DNA from: JANMEB01 sp041740495
GTDB lineage: Bacteria; Planctomycetota; Planctomycetia; Pirellulales; Pirellulaceae
Length of the DNA stretch: 21,263 bases
Assembly: GCA_041740495.1 (NCBI GenBank)
Contig: JBGSLW010000232.1
Coordinates: 1 to 21,263 of the forward strand
Direction of reading: 5' to 3'
The position numbers and the translations under genes were made by a program. The notes beneath the pieces were generated by a model, which saw nothing but the letters and a program-made list of their open reading frames with translations, had not been told where the DNA came from and did not search any database. Within the stretch, counting starts at the first letter, position 1. Each line of letters begins with the position of its first letter. Of this stretch, positions 6,603-15,500 are shown piece after piece.

Positions 6603-7373
6603 CTAACGGCTGATGTTTGTTTCGCGTGCTCCGGCAGCGGTGCGGAAATACTCCAGTCCCGCGACGACTCCGGCGGCAAACGACTGTTGCGCCAGATAGA
6701 CCCGCGGCTCTGATCCGCTCGCCGCGATCTGCTCCGCCCAGTCGCGCAGTTCCGGGCGGGCGTTGGCGACGACGATCCCCCGACCTGCGACTCGAAACAG
6801 CGCCACGTCGTTGCCGGAATCGCCGGCGACCAAAAGTCGCCTCGGCACGATGTTCCATTCGCCGGCGACGCGGAGTGCGGCGCTCCCCTTGTCGATTCCT
6901 CGCGGCAGAATATCCAGGTCGCGTTGCGAACTATAGATCGTGTCGCAGAGGAGGCTGGCCTCCCGCAGCCGCACCTCGATTTCCGCCAGATGTTCTGGAC
7001 CCAATTCGCGTCCCGTGTAGCTGATCTTGTGCGGCGAAAGGAATTCGGCCGGTTGAAGTTCGATGTAGGGGAGGGCGCCGAGCGTCCGCAGAACTCGAGC
7101 CGGGTCCCAGTTCGGATCCGTCGGCGGCCAATCGGCGAGCCGGCGCCCCCCGAGTTCGATCTCGGTCCCCACACCGCCGATCACGCCATCCGGCTCCGGC
7201 AACCGATGCTCGCGGATCGACCGCCGGACCGACTCGCAACAGCGGCCCGACGCGTAGACCAGGCGGAATTGCGGGCGATATCGTGCGAATTCGACGGTGA
7301 ACTGCTCGGTCGCCACCGGGTCCCCCAGCAATGTGTGGTCGACGTCGCTTACAAACAAGCCTTGGCTTGCCAT
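6603..7373 (-). CDS. Sucrose-phosphatase (HAD superfamily, Cof/SPP type)
   Basis: The 256-aa protein is a HAD hydrolase expected to remove phosphate from sucrose-6-phosphate, the last step of sucrose synthesis. Motif I is DVDHTLLGD (residues 10-18, nucleophile D10 and acid D12). Motif II is around VYASGR. A lysine that could act as motif III is in DKGSAAL. Motif IV is GDSGNDVALF, with D185 and D189 as metal ligands. The cap insertion between motifs II and III is the C2 type of SPP/Cof enzymes. ATG 7373 is chosen because GAGGAGAGG lies just upstream and the encoded N-terminus starts directly before motif I. Its start overlaps the end of the glycosyltransferase by 25 bp, indicating coupling. 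Mannosylfructose-phosphate phosphatase is the main alternative. Confidence 0.85.
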   Translation of the reverse strand: MASQGLFVSDVDHTLLGDPVATEQFTVEFARYRPQFRLVYASGRCCESVRRSIREHRLPEPDGVIGGVGTEIELGGRRLADWPPTDPNWDPARVLRTLGALPYIELQPAEFLSPHKISYTGRELGPEHLAEIEVRLREASLLCDTIYSSQRDLDILPRGIDKGSAALRVAGEWNIVPRRLLVAGDSGNDVALFRVAGRGIVVANARPELRDWAEQIAASGSEPRVYLAQQSFAAGVVAGLEYFRTAAGARETNISR

Positions 7374-8785
7374 TGCCTCTCCTCGTCCACGGCCACCGGC
7401 GTCGGACCGAAGGCCAAGGCCGCCAGCGGGGGAACTTGTTCGTGCGGGTCGCTCAGCCGGGACGAAGTCTCCAGTGCCAAACCGGCCGCGGTCTGCACGG
7501 TCGCGCAGACCGCTTCGGTTGCCGTCTCGACCTGTGGATCCAAGGCCCGCACCAACTGTTGGGCGATTCCCGTCCAAGTGAAACGAGCCCGCGCCTTGTG
7601 CGCCCCTCCATTGGCGAGCTGTTGGGCAACCTCCGGATGCTGGAAGACTGAGGCGATCATGTGCCCGAACGCCGGCGGATCGAATGGGTTCGCATACAAC
7701 GCCTCCCAACCCCAAGTCACCTGCTGCCACAGCCCTCCTTCGGTCGTGATCACGGTCGGCGTGCCGCACGCCATGGCCTCGACCGCGGTCATCCCGAAGG
7801 GCTCGTAGCGGCTGCTCAATGCAAACACATCGGCCGCCCGGTAGTAGTCCGCCAACTGCTCGTCCGGGACGTAATCCCGAAAGTCCACCTGGTCGGCCAA
7901 TCCCAGCTCCGCAGCTCGCTGGCGCAACCGCGCCAGCTGCTGCCGCTCGTCCTCGCTCGGCTCGGTCGAGCCAACCGCCAGCACCAGCCGCGCGTCGGGG
8001 AACCGTTCGACCACCGGAACCATGGCCTCGATCAACAAATCGTACCCCTTGTTGCGGGCCAGCCGTCCCAACGCCAAGACGACTCGGCCATCGAGCTTCA
8101 GATCCTGCTTGAGCGCGTGGCGCGTGGCATCGCCAACTTGAAAAAACCGCCGATCGTCGTAACCGGGTGGAATCACCTGGATCTTGTCCGGGGGAATTTC
8201 GTAGTCGGGCCCCTGCAAGATCGCCCGTTGGGTCGGCGTCGTCGCGATCAACCGCGTGCAGGCCTGGTAAATCTGGCGCTCGTCGTGCACGCGCCGCCGA
8301 AAGTTGTACCGCCGCTCCAGTACCTCCGGTTCGCCGTCCATATTGTCCCGCTTCCAGGCGCCGATCGAATGCGGGGTGTGGAAATGCGCGACTCCGCAGC
8401 GCTGCGCGAGCTCGACCCCCGCCAGCCCCGCATCCCAGTAGTGGCTGTTGATCAGCTGGTACTCGAGCTCATTTTCGCGGACATACGCGTCGACCGCGTC
8501 GACCCATTCGGGGATCGCATTGCAAAGAGTCTCTTTGGGAATGAAGTCGTTCCCGCCGCAAGGAAACCGGAGCAACCGGACTTGCTCCGCGACAAATTCC
8601 TCCGCCGGCTGCCCTTCGAACTGCCGCGTGAGGATATCGACCTGGTAACCGAGTCGAGCCAGGCACTTCGACAACTCCAACACATACACCACCTGCCCCC
8701 CGGTGTCGGGTTTGCCGAGTTCCGGTTCGGCCGCAACGTAACCGTGGGTGGAAATCATCATGATCCGCGGCAGTGGAGTGCTCAT
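7349..8785 (-). CDS. Sucrose-phosphate synthase-like GT4 glycosyltransferase
   Basis: The 478-aa protein is a retaining GT-B glycosyltransferase of the sucrose synthase/SPS group, predicted to join UDP- or ADP-glucose to fructose-6-phosphate. The N-terminal signature is HGYVAAEPELGKPDTGGQVV (residues 14-33, with the nucleotide-sugar-site GKPDTGGQ). Then follow NSHYWDAGLAGVEL, HTPHSIGAWK, the nucleotide-site segment LALGRLARNKGYDLLIEA and the E-x7-E motif EPFGMTAVE (E328 and E336). It has only the synthase domain; the phosphatase is a separate overlapping gene. The start at 8785 is set by GAGGAAAAA just before the ATG; upstream open sequence is repeat DNA. Mannosylfructose-phosphate synthase is a close alternative. 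Confidence 0.85.
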   Translation of the reverse strand: MSTPLPRIMMISTHGYVAAEPELGKPDTGGQVVYVLELSKCLARLGYQVDILTRQFEGQPAEEFVAEQVRLLRFPCGGNDFIPKETLCNAIPEWVDAVDAYVRENELEYQLINSHYWDAGLAGVELAQRCGVAHFHTPHSIGAWKRDNMDGEPEVLERRYNFRRRVHDERQIYQACTRLIATTPTQRAILQGPDYEIPPDKIQVIPPGYDDRRFFQVGDATRHALKQDLKLDGRVVLALGRLARNKGYDLLIEAMVPVVERFPDARLVLAVGSTEPSEDERQQLARLRQRAAELGLADQVDFRDYVPDEQLADYYRAADVFALSSRYEPFGMTAVEAMACGTPTVITTEGGLWQQVTWGWEALYANPFDPPAFGHMIASVFQHPEVAQQLANGGAHKARARFTWTGIAQQLVRALDPQVETATEAVCATVQTAAGLALETSSRLSDPHEQVPPLAALAFGPTPVAVDEERQWQAKACL

Positions 8786-8846
8786 TTTTTCCTCCCTTGT
8801 TCTCGTCGGTCGTTTCTCCGCCTGAGGTAGGCCCCGGCCTGCGGAG

Positions 8847-8929
8847 GTTGAACCGTCAGCCGCAGGCGTGCGCGCTCGCGATCGGCAGTGATCATCCACC
8901 CCGCGTACCCCTGCGGCTGACGGTTCAAC
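8847..8929. repeat. 83-bp inverted-repeat element, copy A
   Basis: Perfect 20-bp arms start GTTGAACCGTCAGCCG at 8847 and end with the reverse complement at 8929. The stem continues inward through GTGCG/CGTAC with one mismatch and one G-T pair, leaving a centre of about 31 bp. A second copy is at 17048-17131. It lies 62 bp upstream of the SPS start, possibly in its leader. Confidence 0.85.
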
Positions 8930-9275
8930 GCCAAGTATCAATCATCGAATGCCCCGACGATTGTTTGGATTGCAATAGATGCGAGACCGTCTCGCAGACC
9001 AACGCCAACGATGCGGCAAACAGAAGTGATGCCTGCAAACAGACGAGTATTTACGGCGTCAAAATTGCGGAGTCAGCGTATCAAATCCGAACGTGTTGGA
9101 CCACCGCTGCCCATGCTCCGTCGCATTGAATTCGCATGCCAATCGAGCCGATTCTGGTGACAGCAATCCGCGCCGAACGCCGTTCGACGTGCGATACCGC
9201 ATGCGAAGTTTTTTTTGCCGCTGGCCGATTGGAATCACAAGTTTTTTTGTCAGCGCAAAATCCGCGCGAGCCAAC

Positions 9276-9295
9276 AAGTGTACGTGTGTACACTT
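9276..9295. repeat. 20-bp palindromic element, copy 2
   Basis: AAGTGTAC-GTGT-GTACACTT is a perfect 8-bp inverted repeat, the best of three similar elements in the window (others at 5042-5061 and 12461-12480). Symmetry of this size suits a dimeric DNA-binding protein or a short mobile palindrome. Confidence 0.7.
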
Positions 9296-9324
9296 ATTTG
9301 GGCCTGTGCTTCGAAACCACTGAT

Positions 9325-9425
9325 TCTCCTTCCACTCCTACCTCCCACCTCCCACCTCCTACTCCTACGCCTACTCCTACGCCTACTCCTACTCCCACTC
9401 CTACTCGTACTCGTACTCGTACTCG
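9325..9425. repeat. CTCCTAC/CTCGTA microsatellite
   Basis: About 100 bp are built from six-base units such as ACTCCT, CCTACG and ACTCGT, all pyrimidine-rich on the plus strand. The last part is a pure ACTCGT run. A short sequence complementary to it (CGAGTAGGAGTACAAGTACG) occurs at 9983-10002, so the pair brackets the 168-bp repeats. Confidence 0.85.
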
Positions 9426-9576
9426 CAATTGCAACCGGCGTTTCCCGCGATAATCCCGAGCACATTCGCTTCTTCTTTGGAGGCAATGCCGCCCGACGTG
9501 GTCGGCGGGTGCGCCTTGCCCTCCCCGAACGCACGATGCGACCGGCCTAATAGAAGAGAGGTCTGCAGTTTTCGAC

Positions 9577-9744
9577 TTCACCCTCCCGCGGGTAATGAAG
9601 ATCTCCTTGAAGCCCGTGGGAGGGTCGGACGCACGATGCGGCCGGGGAGGGCCGATGTTGCGTTCCATGGCGACTGTAAACCCAGGCCCCCTCTCCGCAC
9701 GCTTCCATGCGTGCGACTCTCCCCCGAAGACGGGGGAGAGTGAA
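9577..9744. repeat. 168-bp structured element, copy 1
   Basis: The element begins TTCACCCTC and ends GAGAGTGAA, near-perfect terminal inverted repeats. It contains three hairpins: a 13-bp stem with a 20-base loop at 9580-9625 (ACCCTCCCGCGGG arm), CGCACGC/GCGTGCG near 9697-9716, and the 11-bp stem ACTCTCCCCCG-AAGA-CGGGGGAGAGT at 9716-9741. Between them is the highly conserved GGACGCACGATGCGGCCGG. It encodes no protein that I can see. Confidence 0.85.
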
Positions 9745-9756
9745 GGTAATGGTTCC

Positions 9757-9923
9757 TTCACCCTCTCGCGGAAAGTAAAGATTTCCATGAGCCCGCGGGA
9801 GGGTCGGACGCACGATGCGGCCGGGGAGGGCACAGGTTGCGCTCCATGCCGCAGTCATGCCGCGGCCCCCTCTCCGCACGCTTCCATGCGTGCGACTCTC
9901 CCCCGAAGACGGGGGAGAGTGAA
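9757..9923. repeat. 167-bp structured element, copy 2
   Basis: This is a direct repeat of the element at 9577-9744, 12 bp downstream of it, with the same ends and the same order of three hairpins. The first stem is less perfect (left arm ACCCTCTCGCGGA) and its loop is 19 bases. The last third is almost identical between copies; the middle (about 9831-9866) has diverged most. Confidence 0.85.
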
Positions 9924-10038
9924 ATAAACGCGTGAATTCTCAGAATAGAATACTCCACGGCATTCAGACGGGAGAGTAAGAACGAGTAGGAGTACAAGTA
10001 CGAGTTAGGACAAGGAAGTGCGCGGACAAGGTGAATGG

Positions 10039-10656
10039 TCAGCTGGAAGGTGACCAGCGGTGGGGGGAGTGGAAAGAGCGGACGTCGATGGCGTCCATCC
10101 CCGCCGCCGCGGCGGCTCGCAATCCTAGATCGCTGTCTTCATAGACCAGGCAGGCCGAGGGGGGGACACCCAATCGCTCGGCGGCCAGCAGGAAGACATC
10201 CGGCGCCGGTTTATGTCGCGGCGTATCCTCGGCGGTGACGATCGCATCGAACCAGCCCTCGCAACCGATCTGGTGCAGCTGTTGGAGAATCACCGCGCGA
10301 AAGCCGCCACTGGCGACGGCCAGCGGCCGCAACCCTCGAAAATGCCGCGCCACCGCGATCACCGGCTCGATCGGCTGCAATTGATGCATCCGCGCGACAA
10401 ACGCGTCCTCCTTTTCGTGCGCCGCCCGCAGCGAATCGACCGCCACGCGTTGCTCGGCAGACAGCGTCGCCACGATTTTGTCGGAGGGCATCCCGCCCAG
10501 CGCGTAGAACCGCTCCTCGCTGAACTCGATCCCGTACCGTTCCATCGTCTCGCGCCAGGCCACATAGTGGATCGGCATCGAATCGGCCAGCGTCCCGTCG
10601 CAATCGAAGATCAACCCGGCGTACTCGCGGCGGGGAAAGGCAGGGGGGTGGATCAT
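10039..10656 (-). CDS. HAD-family phosphatase / beta-phosphoglucomutase-like
   Basis: The 205-aa protein is a HAD subfamily IA enzyme. Motif I is FDCDGTLADS (about residues 17-26, D18 nucleophile, D20 acid), followed by the helical C1 cap (MPIHYVAWRETMERYG and ALGGMPSDKI). Motif II is VASGG, motif III the lysine in RHKPAPD, and motif IV VYEDSDLGLRAA. The pattern is closest to the YqaB/beta-PGM branch acting on small sugar phosphates such as fructose-1-phosphate; the exact substrate cannot be read from sequence. ATG 10656 gives a normal N-terminus, but no strong ribosome binding site is visible. It follows the Uma2 gene on the same strand after 65 bp. Confidence 0.85.
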   Translation of the reverse strand: MIHPPAFPRREYAGLIFDCDGTLADSMPIHYVAWRETMERYGIEFSEERFYALGGMPSDKIVATLSAEQRVAVDSLRAAHEKEDAFVARMHQLQPIEPVIAVARHFRGLRPLAVASGGFRAVILQQLHQIGCEGWFDAIVTAEDTPRHKPAPDVFLLAAERLGVPPSACLVYEDSDLGLRAAAAAGMDAIDVRSFHSPHRWSPSS

Positions 10657-10705
10657 GGTGATGCCGCGGGCGAAGTTGTGCGTTCAGACGGTCGCAACTC
10701 GACCG

Positions 10706-10722
10706 GACCAGGAATCCTGGTC
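10706..10722 (-). other. Perfect hairpin at the end of the Uma2 gene
   Basis: GACCAGGA-A-TCCTGGTC is a 17-bp perfect palindrome whose first base on the minus strand is the last base of the Uma2 stop codon. It has no T-run after it, so it may be a 3'-end stabiliser or weak terminator. Confidence 0.45.
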
Positions 10723-11270
10723 TAGGAGGGGAAGAAATCGGCAACTTGAACGCGCCATCCAGGAACGACATCCGTTGCATCAAGTACGGATTGCGGATCG
10801 AGCACTTGGATGTCCGTGCCTGCGCGATAAACGTAGACTGTTTCCGATTCAGGTTCTACGATCAAGACCAAACGGGTTCCGGAGGCTATCCACATCCATG
10901 CCTTGCCTTCGACCTCGGCGAACGAATCATTCGGGGAGACGACCTCCACCGCAAGGTCCGGAGCAAATGGCAAAAAGCCTGAGTCGTCTTGGAGCGCCGC
11001 CATTTTTTCCTGGCTTACGAACGCGACATCCGGTGCGCGAACCGTATCGGGATTTCGCGACAGCACAAATCCAGTCTCCGCCGCAAAACACTCCCCTAAT
11101 TGATATTCGTCGACGTGGATTGCCATCAACTTGCCGATTCGGGCCGCGATTCTCCCGTGTCGGCCTCCCGCCGGCGACATCATCTTCAAAACTCCAGCGA
11201 TCAGCTCATGTCGACATCCATCACTCGGCATGCAAGCTAATTGTTCAGCCGTAATTATTTTGGTGATCAT
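10722..11270 (-). CDS. Uma2-family (DUF820) putative PD-(D/E)XK nuclease
   Basis: The 182-aa protein matches the Uma2/DUF820 pattern: the opening ITAEQLACMPSDGCRHELIAGVLKMMSP, the RHGRIAARIGKLM helix, the APDVAFVS strand, and the core PDLAVEVVSPNDSFAEVEGKAWMWIASG, which supplies E, D and K residues of a restriction-endonuclease-like fold. These genes are greatly amplified in cyanobacteria and planctomycetes; their biological role is unknown and many may be mobile or regulatory. The ATG at 11270 is preceded directly by CCGGAAG, which is too close to be a good ribosome binding site. It sits alone among repeats, compatible with acquisition by transfer. Confidence 0.88.
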   Translation of the reverse strand: MITKIITAEQLACMPSDGCRHELIAGVLKMMSPAGGRHGRIAARIGKLMAIHVDEYQLGECFAAETGFVLSRNPDTVRAPDVAFVSQEKMAALQDDSGFLPFAPDLAVEVVSPNDSFAEVEGKAWMWIASGTRLVLIVEPESETVYVYRAGTDIQVLDPQSVLDATDVVPGWRVQVADFFPS

Positions 11271-11652
11271 CTTCCGGCGACGTCGCTGCCAGCGGGCCTA
11301 TTCCGACCTTTGAATCTATGCCGGTATCGTATTCTAGAATCGGTGGCGTGCGATGTCGAGCGTTTGGAAAGGGAACCTTTTCTGGAATCCGCATCCGAGT
11401 AGTTGAAAACTCAAATCGTTATCGCTTTTGGAATCTCCCGATTTCGCGAGCTCGCGGGGCGAAGTCCCCATCTTGAACTGGGTGTTGCAAGATCTGCGCG
11501 AATCTCGACGATCTGCGGTTGGTCCAGTTTGGCTGCCGGTCGAGTGAGCGCGATGCTGCGCGGACGCGCCTCTCGTTTCGGCCTCGGGATGCCGCTCTGA
11601 TGTGGAATGTCGGCGGCTCGGCCGAGGAAGAGCGAAGGGTGGGTCGCGTCTG

Positions 11653-11914
11653 TAGGTTGAGCGTGAACCCTCCTCGGGGATCAACCCCGAGGCATCGGAG
11701 GAAGTGGTGTGCGACGGGCTGGGGTTAGGTTGAGCGTGAACCCTCCTCGGGGATCAACCCCGAGGCATCGGAGGAAGTGGTGTACGACGGGCCCGGGTTA
11801 GGTTGAGCGTGAACCCTCCTCGGGGATCAACCCCGAGGCATCAGAGGAAGTGGTGTACGACGGGCCCGGGTTAGGTTGAGCGTGAACCCTCCTCGGGGAT
11901 CAACCCCCGGGCAT
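11653..11914. repeat. 73-bp tandem repeat array, three units plus a partial fourth
   Basis: Units start at 11653, 11726, 11799 and 11872 with TAGGTTGAGCGTGAACCC. Units 2 and 3 differ by about one base. Every full unit contains the perfect hairpin CCTCGGGG-ATCAA-CCCCGAGG, flanked by an outer CCTCC/GGAGG pairing. The fourth unit breaks off just after this hairpin, whose right arm is altered. There are no variable spacers, so this is not a CRISPR array, and the frames through it are not conserved as protein. Confidence 0.92.
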
Positions 11915-12032
11915 CTGCGTTCGCGGGTGCACCCGCGGCGGACCGGGCAAATGCCGCTCGCTTGCCGAGCGGATCGTTGCGCCTGCTGCTAAACCCCGTG
12001 CCGCCATCCACAGCACGTCCCCCTCTTGAACT

Positions 12033-12106
12033 TTACCCTCCCGCAGATCGTGGACTTCGCCCGGATGTCTGCGGGAGGGTCGGACGCACGATGCGGCCGG
12101 GAAGGG
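12033..12106. repeat. Truncated third copy of the 168-bp structured element
   Basis: It has the first hairpin (perfect 13-bp stem ACCCTCCCGCAGA/TCTGCGGGAGGGT, 20-base loop, 12035-12080) and the conserved tail GGACGCACGATGCGGCCGGG, but lacks the second half found at 9577 and 9757. The distal stem bases differ from those copies yet still pair. Confidence 0.8.
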
Positions 12107-12460
12107 AACGGCCCAGAGCGTACCCGTACGAAGGACTCGTTGGGTCACTTCGCAGAATAATTCTCCAATTGTGGTGTGTCCCCGTCACTACTCTCCGTCT
12201 CTACTCTCCCAACTTCCTCTGTGAATTCTGCGCCTCAGTGTTTCAGACTCTTTCACTTTTTCCGCCCTCGTTGCAGGAATGACAGGAGGAAACACAGAGC
12301 CAAAGAAGCCACAGAGTTCAACGGTGAGCAAGGACAAGATGCGGAGAGAAGAAGGGACCGTCGAAGAAAACTCAGCCAAGACTGTTCCTGCCACCTATTA
12401 CGTCCCACCGAGGCGGCGATACCCTTTGTGAAGTTATCTTCGGCGAAGGTGAACGTGTTT

Positions 12461-12480
12461 AAGTGCATTCTTGTACACTT
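12461..12480. repeat. 20-bp palindromic element, copy 3
   Basis: AAGTGCATTCTTGTACACTT aligns without gaps to the elements at 5042-5061 and 9276-9295. The right half GTACACTT is exact and the left arm keeps AAGTG. It lies about 100 bp beyond the carB stop. Confidence 0.55.
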
Positions 12481-12561
12481 ATACCCCCTCCGCGTTCGCC
12501 AGGCTGCGTTGACGAGCGACGCCGCGCAGTGGCTCCAATTGCCATCTGTTCCGAACCTTAC

Positions 12562-12581
12562 ACGCGCCGCATCCGGCGCGT
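12562..12581 (-). terminator. GC-rich hairpin directly after carB
   Basis: ACGCGCCG-CATC-CGGCGCGT gives a perfect 8-bp stem with a four-base loop, starting two bases after the carB stop codon. The minus strand then reads GTAAGG with no T-run, so termination efficiency is doubtful. Confidence 0.45.
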
Positions 12582-12582
12582 A

Positions 12583-15500
12583 TCAACCGCTCACTGGCTC
12601 GGCTTGCGCTTCGGCGAAGCGGTCTTGGAGGGCTTGGACCGTCAGTTCTTCGGTCAGCAGCGATTCCATCGCCATGATCGCGGCTTCGGCGGCTTGGATG
12701 GTGGTGATCACGGGAACCCCATGCTGCACCGCGGCGGCGCGGATTTTTCCTTCGTCGGTCCGCGCCCCTTTGCCGCTGGGGGTGTTGAAGATCAAGTCGA
12801 CCCCGTCGTTCTTGAGGTGGTCGATCAAGTTCGGGTGCCCCTCGATTAATTTTTTGACCGTTTCGACGGGAATACCCGCTTCCTCCAAACGCCGCGCGGT
12901 TCCTTCGGTCGCCAGGATTCGATGCCCCAAGGCATGGATCCGTTGGGCCAGGCTGGCGATCTTGTCCTTGTGGCGGGGACTGACGCTGATGAAGATCCGC
13001 CCGCGGACGGGGAGCCGTACTCCGACCGACAGCAGGCATTTGGCAAAGGCCAATGAGAAGCGGGGGCTGACTCCCATCACCTCGCCGGTGCTCCGCATCT
13101 CCGGCCCCAGCGCGGTATCGACCCCCACGAACTTGCGGAAGGGAAAGACGCTCTCTTTGATCGCGCAGTGGGTGGGGAGCGGAATGTGGGTGATCCCCAG
13201 GTCCGCCAGCTTGTGTCCCGCCATGACTTGGGCGGCGATTTTGGCGATCGGCACGCCGGTGGCTTTGGCGACGAACGGGACCGTGCGGCTGGCCCGCGGG
13301 TTGACCTCCAGGACATACACGACCGGCTTGCCGTTCTCGCGTTTCACAGCGAACTGGACGTTCATCAACCCAACGACCTGCAGCTCGCGGGCCATGGCGA
13401 TCGTGGCGGTGCGGATTTCGTCGATCACCGGGCCGGGGAGGCTGTACGGCGGGATCACGCAGGCGGAGTCCCCGGAGTGCACCCCCGCCTCCTCGATGTG
13501 CTCCATCACCCCGGCGATCACCACATCTTCGCCGTCGCTGATGCAATCGACGTCGACCTCGGTGGCATCCTCCAAAAAGCGATCGATCAGCACGGGTTTT
13601 CCCCCCGCAGCGATGAACGCCTCCTGCACGAATTTTTCAAATTGGGCCAGGTCGTAGCAGATTTCCATCGCCCGTCCCCCCAACACAAAACTGGGGCGAA
13701 CCAGCGCTGGAAAACCGACCTCGGCCACGACGCGGCGGGCCTGGTCGATCGTCAGCGCCGTCCCGCTGGGGGGCTGACGCAAACGGAGACGGTCCAGCAG
13801 CGCGTGGAATTGCTCGCGGTCTTCCGCCGCGTCGATCGTTTCCACGCTGGTCCCGATAATCGGGACCCCGGCGACCGACAGCGTCCGCGCCAGATTCAAT
13901 GGGGTCTGACCGCCGAATTGAACGATCACCCCGTCGGGTTGAACTCGATCGCAGATATTCAGCACATCCTCGACGGTCAGCGGCTCGAAGAACAGTAAGT
14001 CGCTGGTGTCGTAGTCGGTGCTGACGGTTTCCGGGTTGGAGTTGACCATGATCGACTGGATCCCCAGCTCGCGGAGCGCGTAGCTGGCGTGGCAGCAGCA
14101 ATAGTCGAATTCGATCCCTTGCCCGATTCGGTTGGGGCCTCCCCCCAAGATCATGATCCGCTGCTGATTTTCGGGCCGTGGCGGCGTTTCGTCTTCTTCT
14201 TCGTAGGTCGAGTAAAAATAAGGGGTCTGCGCGACGAACTCGGCGGCGCAGGTATCGACCGATTTGTAAGTGGCGATGACCCCCAACTCTTTCCGCCGAG
14301 CGCGGACCAGCATTTCGTTCGAGCCCCAAATCGTGGCGAGTTGCCGATCCGAGAAGCCGAACTGTTTGGCGCGGCGCATCGTGGCGGCGTCGACGCTCTC
14401 CAGTTGCATCGCGGCCCGGAGGTGCTCCTCCATCTGCACGATCTCCAGGATCTGGTCCAGGAACCAGGGGTCGATATGGGTCAGCCCAAAGATTTCCTCT
14501 TGGGACATCCCGCTCTTGATCGCATAGCGGATGAACCAAGGCCGCTGGTCGTTGGGGGCCGCCAGTTTGGCGCGGATCGTATCGAGATCGGGCTGGGCGT
14601 CGGTTCCCCACAGATCGCGCTGGTCGCACCCCAGGCCGAACGCGCCGACTTCCAATCCGCGGAGTGCTTTCTGAAACGACTCCTTGAAGGTCCGACCGAT
14701 CGCCATCGTCTCCCCCACGCTCTTCATCTGCGTGGTGAGAGTCGCATCGGCGTCTGGGAATTTCTCAAACGCAAAACGGGGAACCTTGGTCACGACGTAG
14801 TCGATCGTCGGCTCGAAACAAGCCATCGTCTTGCGCGTGATGTCGTTGGGCAGTTCCCATAGCCGATACCCGACCGCCAGCTTGGCGGCGATCTTGGCGA
14901 TCGGAAATCCAGTCGCTTTGGAGGCGAGTGCACTGGAGCGGCTGACGCGCGGATTCATCTCGATCACGATCATCCGCCCGGTCTCGGGGTGGATCGCGAA
15001 CTGGATGTTCGAACCGCCGGTCTCCACGCCGATCTCGCGGATCACCGCGATGCTGGCATCCCGCAGCCGTTGGTACTCCTTGTCGGTCAACGTCTGCGCC
15101 GGGGCGACGGTGATCGAGTCCCCCGTGTGGACCCCCATCGGATCGAGGTTTTCGATGCTGCAGATAATCACGACGTTGTCGTCGAGGTCCCGCATCACCT
15201 CCATCTCGTATTCTTTCCAGCCGATGATCGATTCCTCGACCAGAACCTCGCTGACCGGCGATTGATCCAACCCGCGGCGGATCAGCAAATCGAACTCGTC
15301 GCGGTTGTAGGCGATCGCGCTCCCGCTTCCCCCCAACGTAAAACTGGGGCGGACAACGCAGGGGAGTCCGATTTCGGCCAAAACCTCGCGGGCCTCGTCG
15401 CTGCCGCGCACCGTCCGACCGCGGCAGGTCTCCAACCCGATCTTCGCCATCGCGGCCTGGAACCGGTTTCGCTCCTCCGCTTTGGCGATCACATCCGCCT

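Larger units (their letters stand above)
8786..10038. other. 1.25-kb repeat-rich non-coding region
   Basis: No credible gene is seen on either strand. In order it holds the 83-bp hairpin element (8847-8929), a 7-bp-arm hairpin TGCGAGA-CCG-TCTCGCA near 8982, a 20-bp palindrome (9276-9295), a CTCCTAC-type microsatellite (9325-9425), a fragment of the 168-bp element tail around 9529-9544, and two copies of that element (9577-9923). A short stretch complementary to the microsatellite follows (9981-10006). The open frames here translate repeat DNA. Confidence 0.75.
11271..12582. other. 1.3-kb non-coding region between the Uma2 gene and carB
   Basis: No credible gene is present. From 11271 to about 11650 I see nothing recognisable. 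Then come the 73-bp tandem array (11653-11914), a truncated copy of the 168-bp element (12033-12106), and a stretch with CTCTGTG near 12219 facing two CACAGAG words at 12293-12316, an imperfect inverted pair. The 20-bp palindrome follows (12461-12480), and a hairpin abuts the carB stop (12562-12581). Confidence 0.7.

Noticed and set aside
8786..8941. N-terminal extension of the SPS gene by 52 codons
   Set aside because: The extra residues are encoded by the 83-bp hairpin element, and a strong ribosome binding site marks the ATG at 8785.
9136..9453. 105-codon plus-strand frame ending in Pro-Thr repeats
   Set aside because: The repeats come from the microsatellite; there is no ribosome binding site and no protein family resemblance.
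11653..11914. Possible CRISPR array
   Set aside because: Units are contiguous 73-bp copies without variable spacers, and no cas gene is present.
12176..13657. 493-codon open frame on the plus strand
   Set aside because: It lies largely antisense to carB, has no recognisable domain and has a composition typical of a GC-rich antisense shadow.
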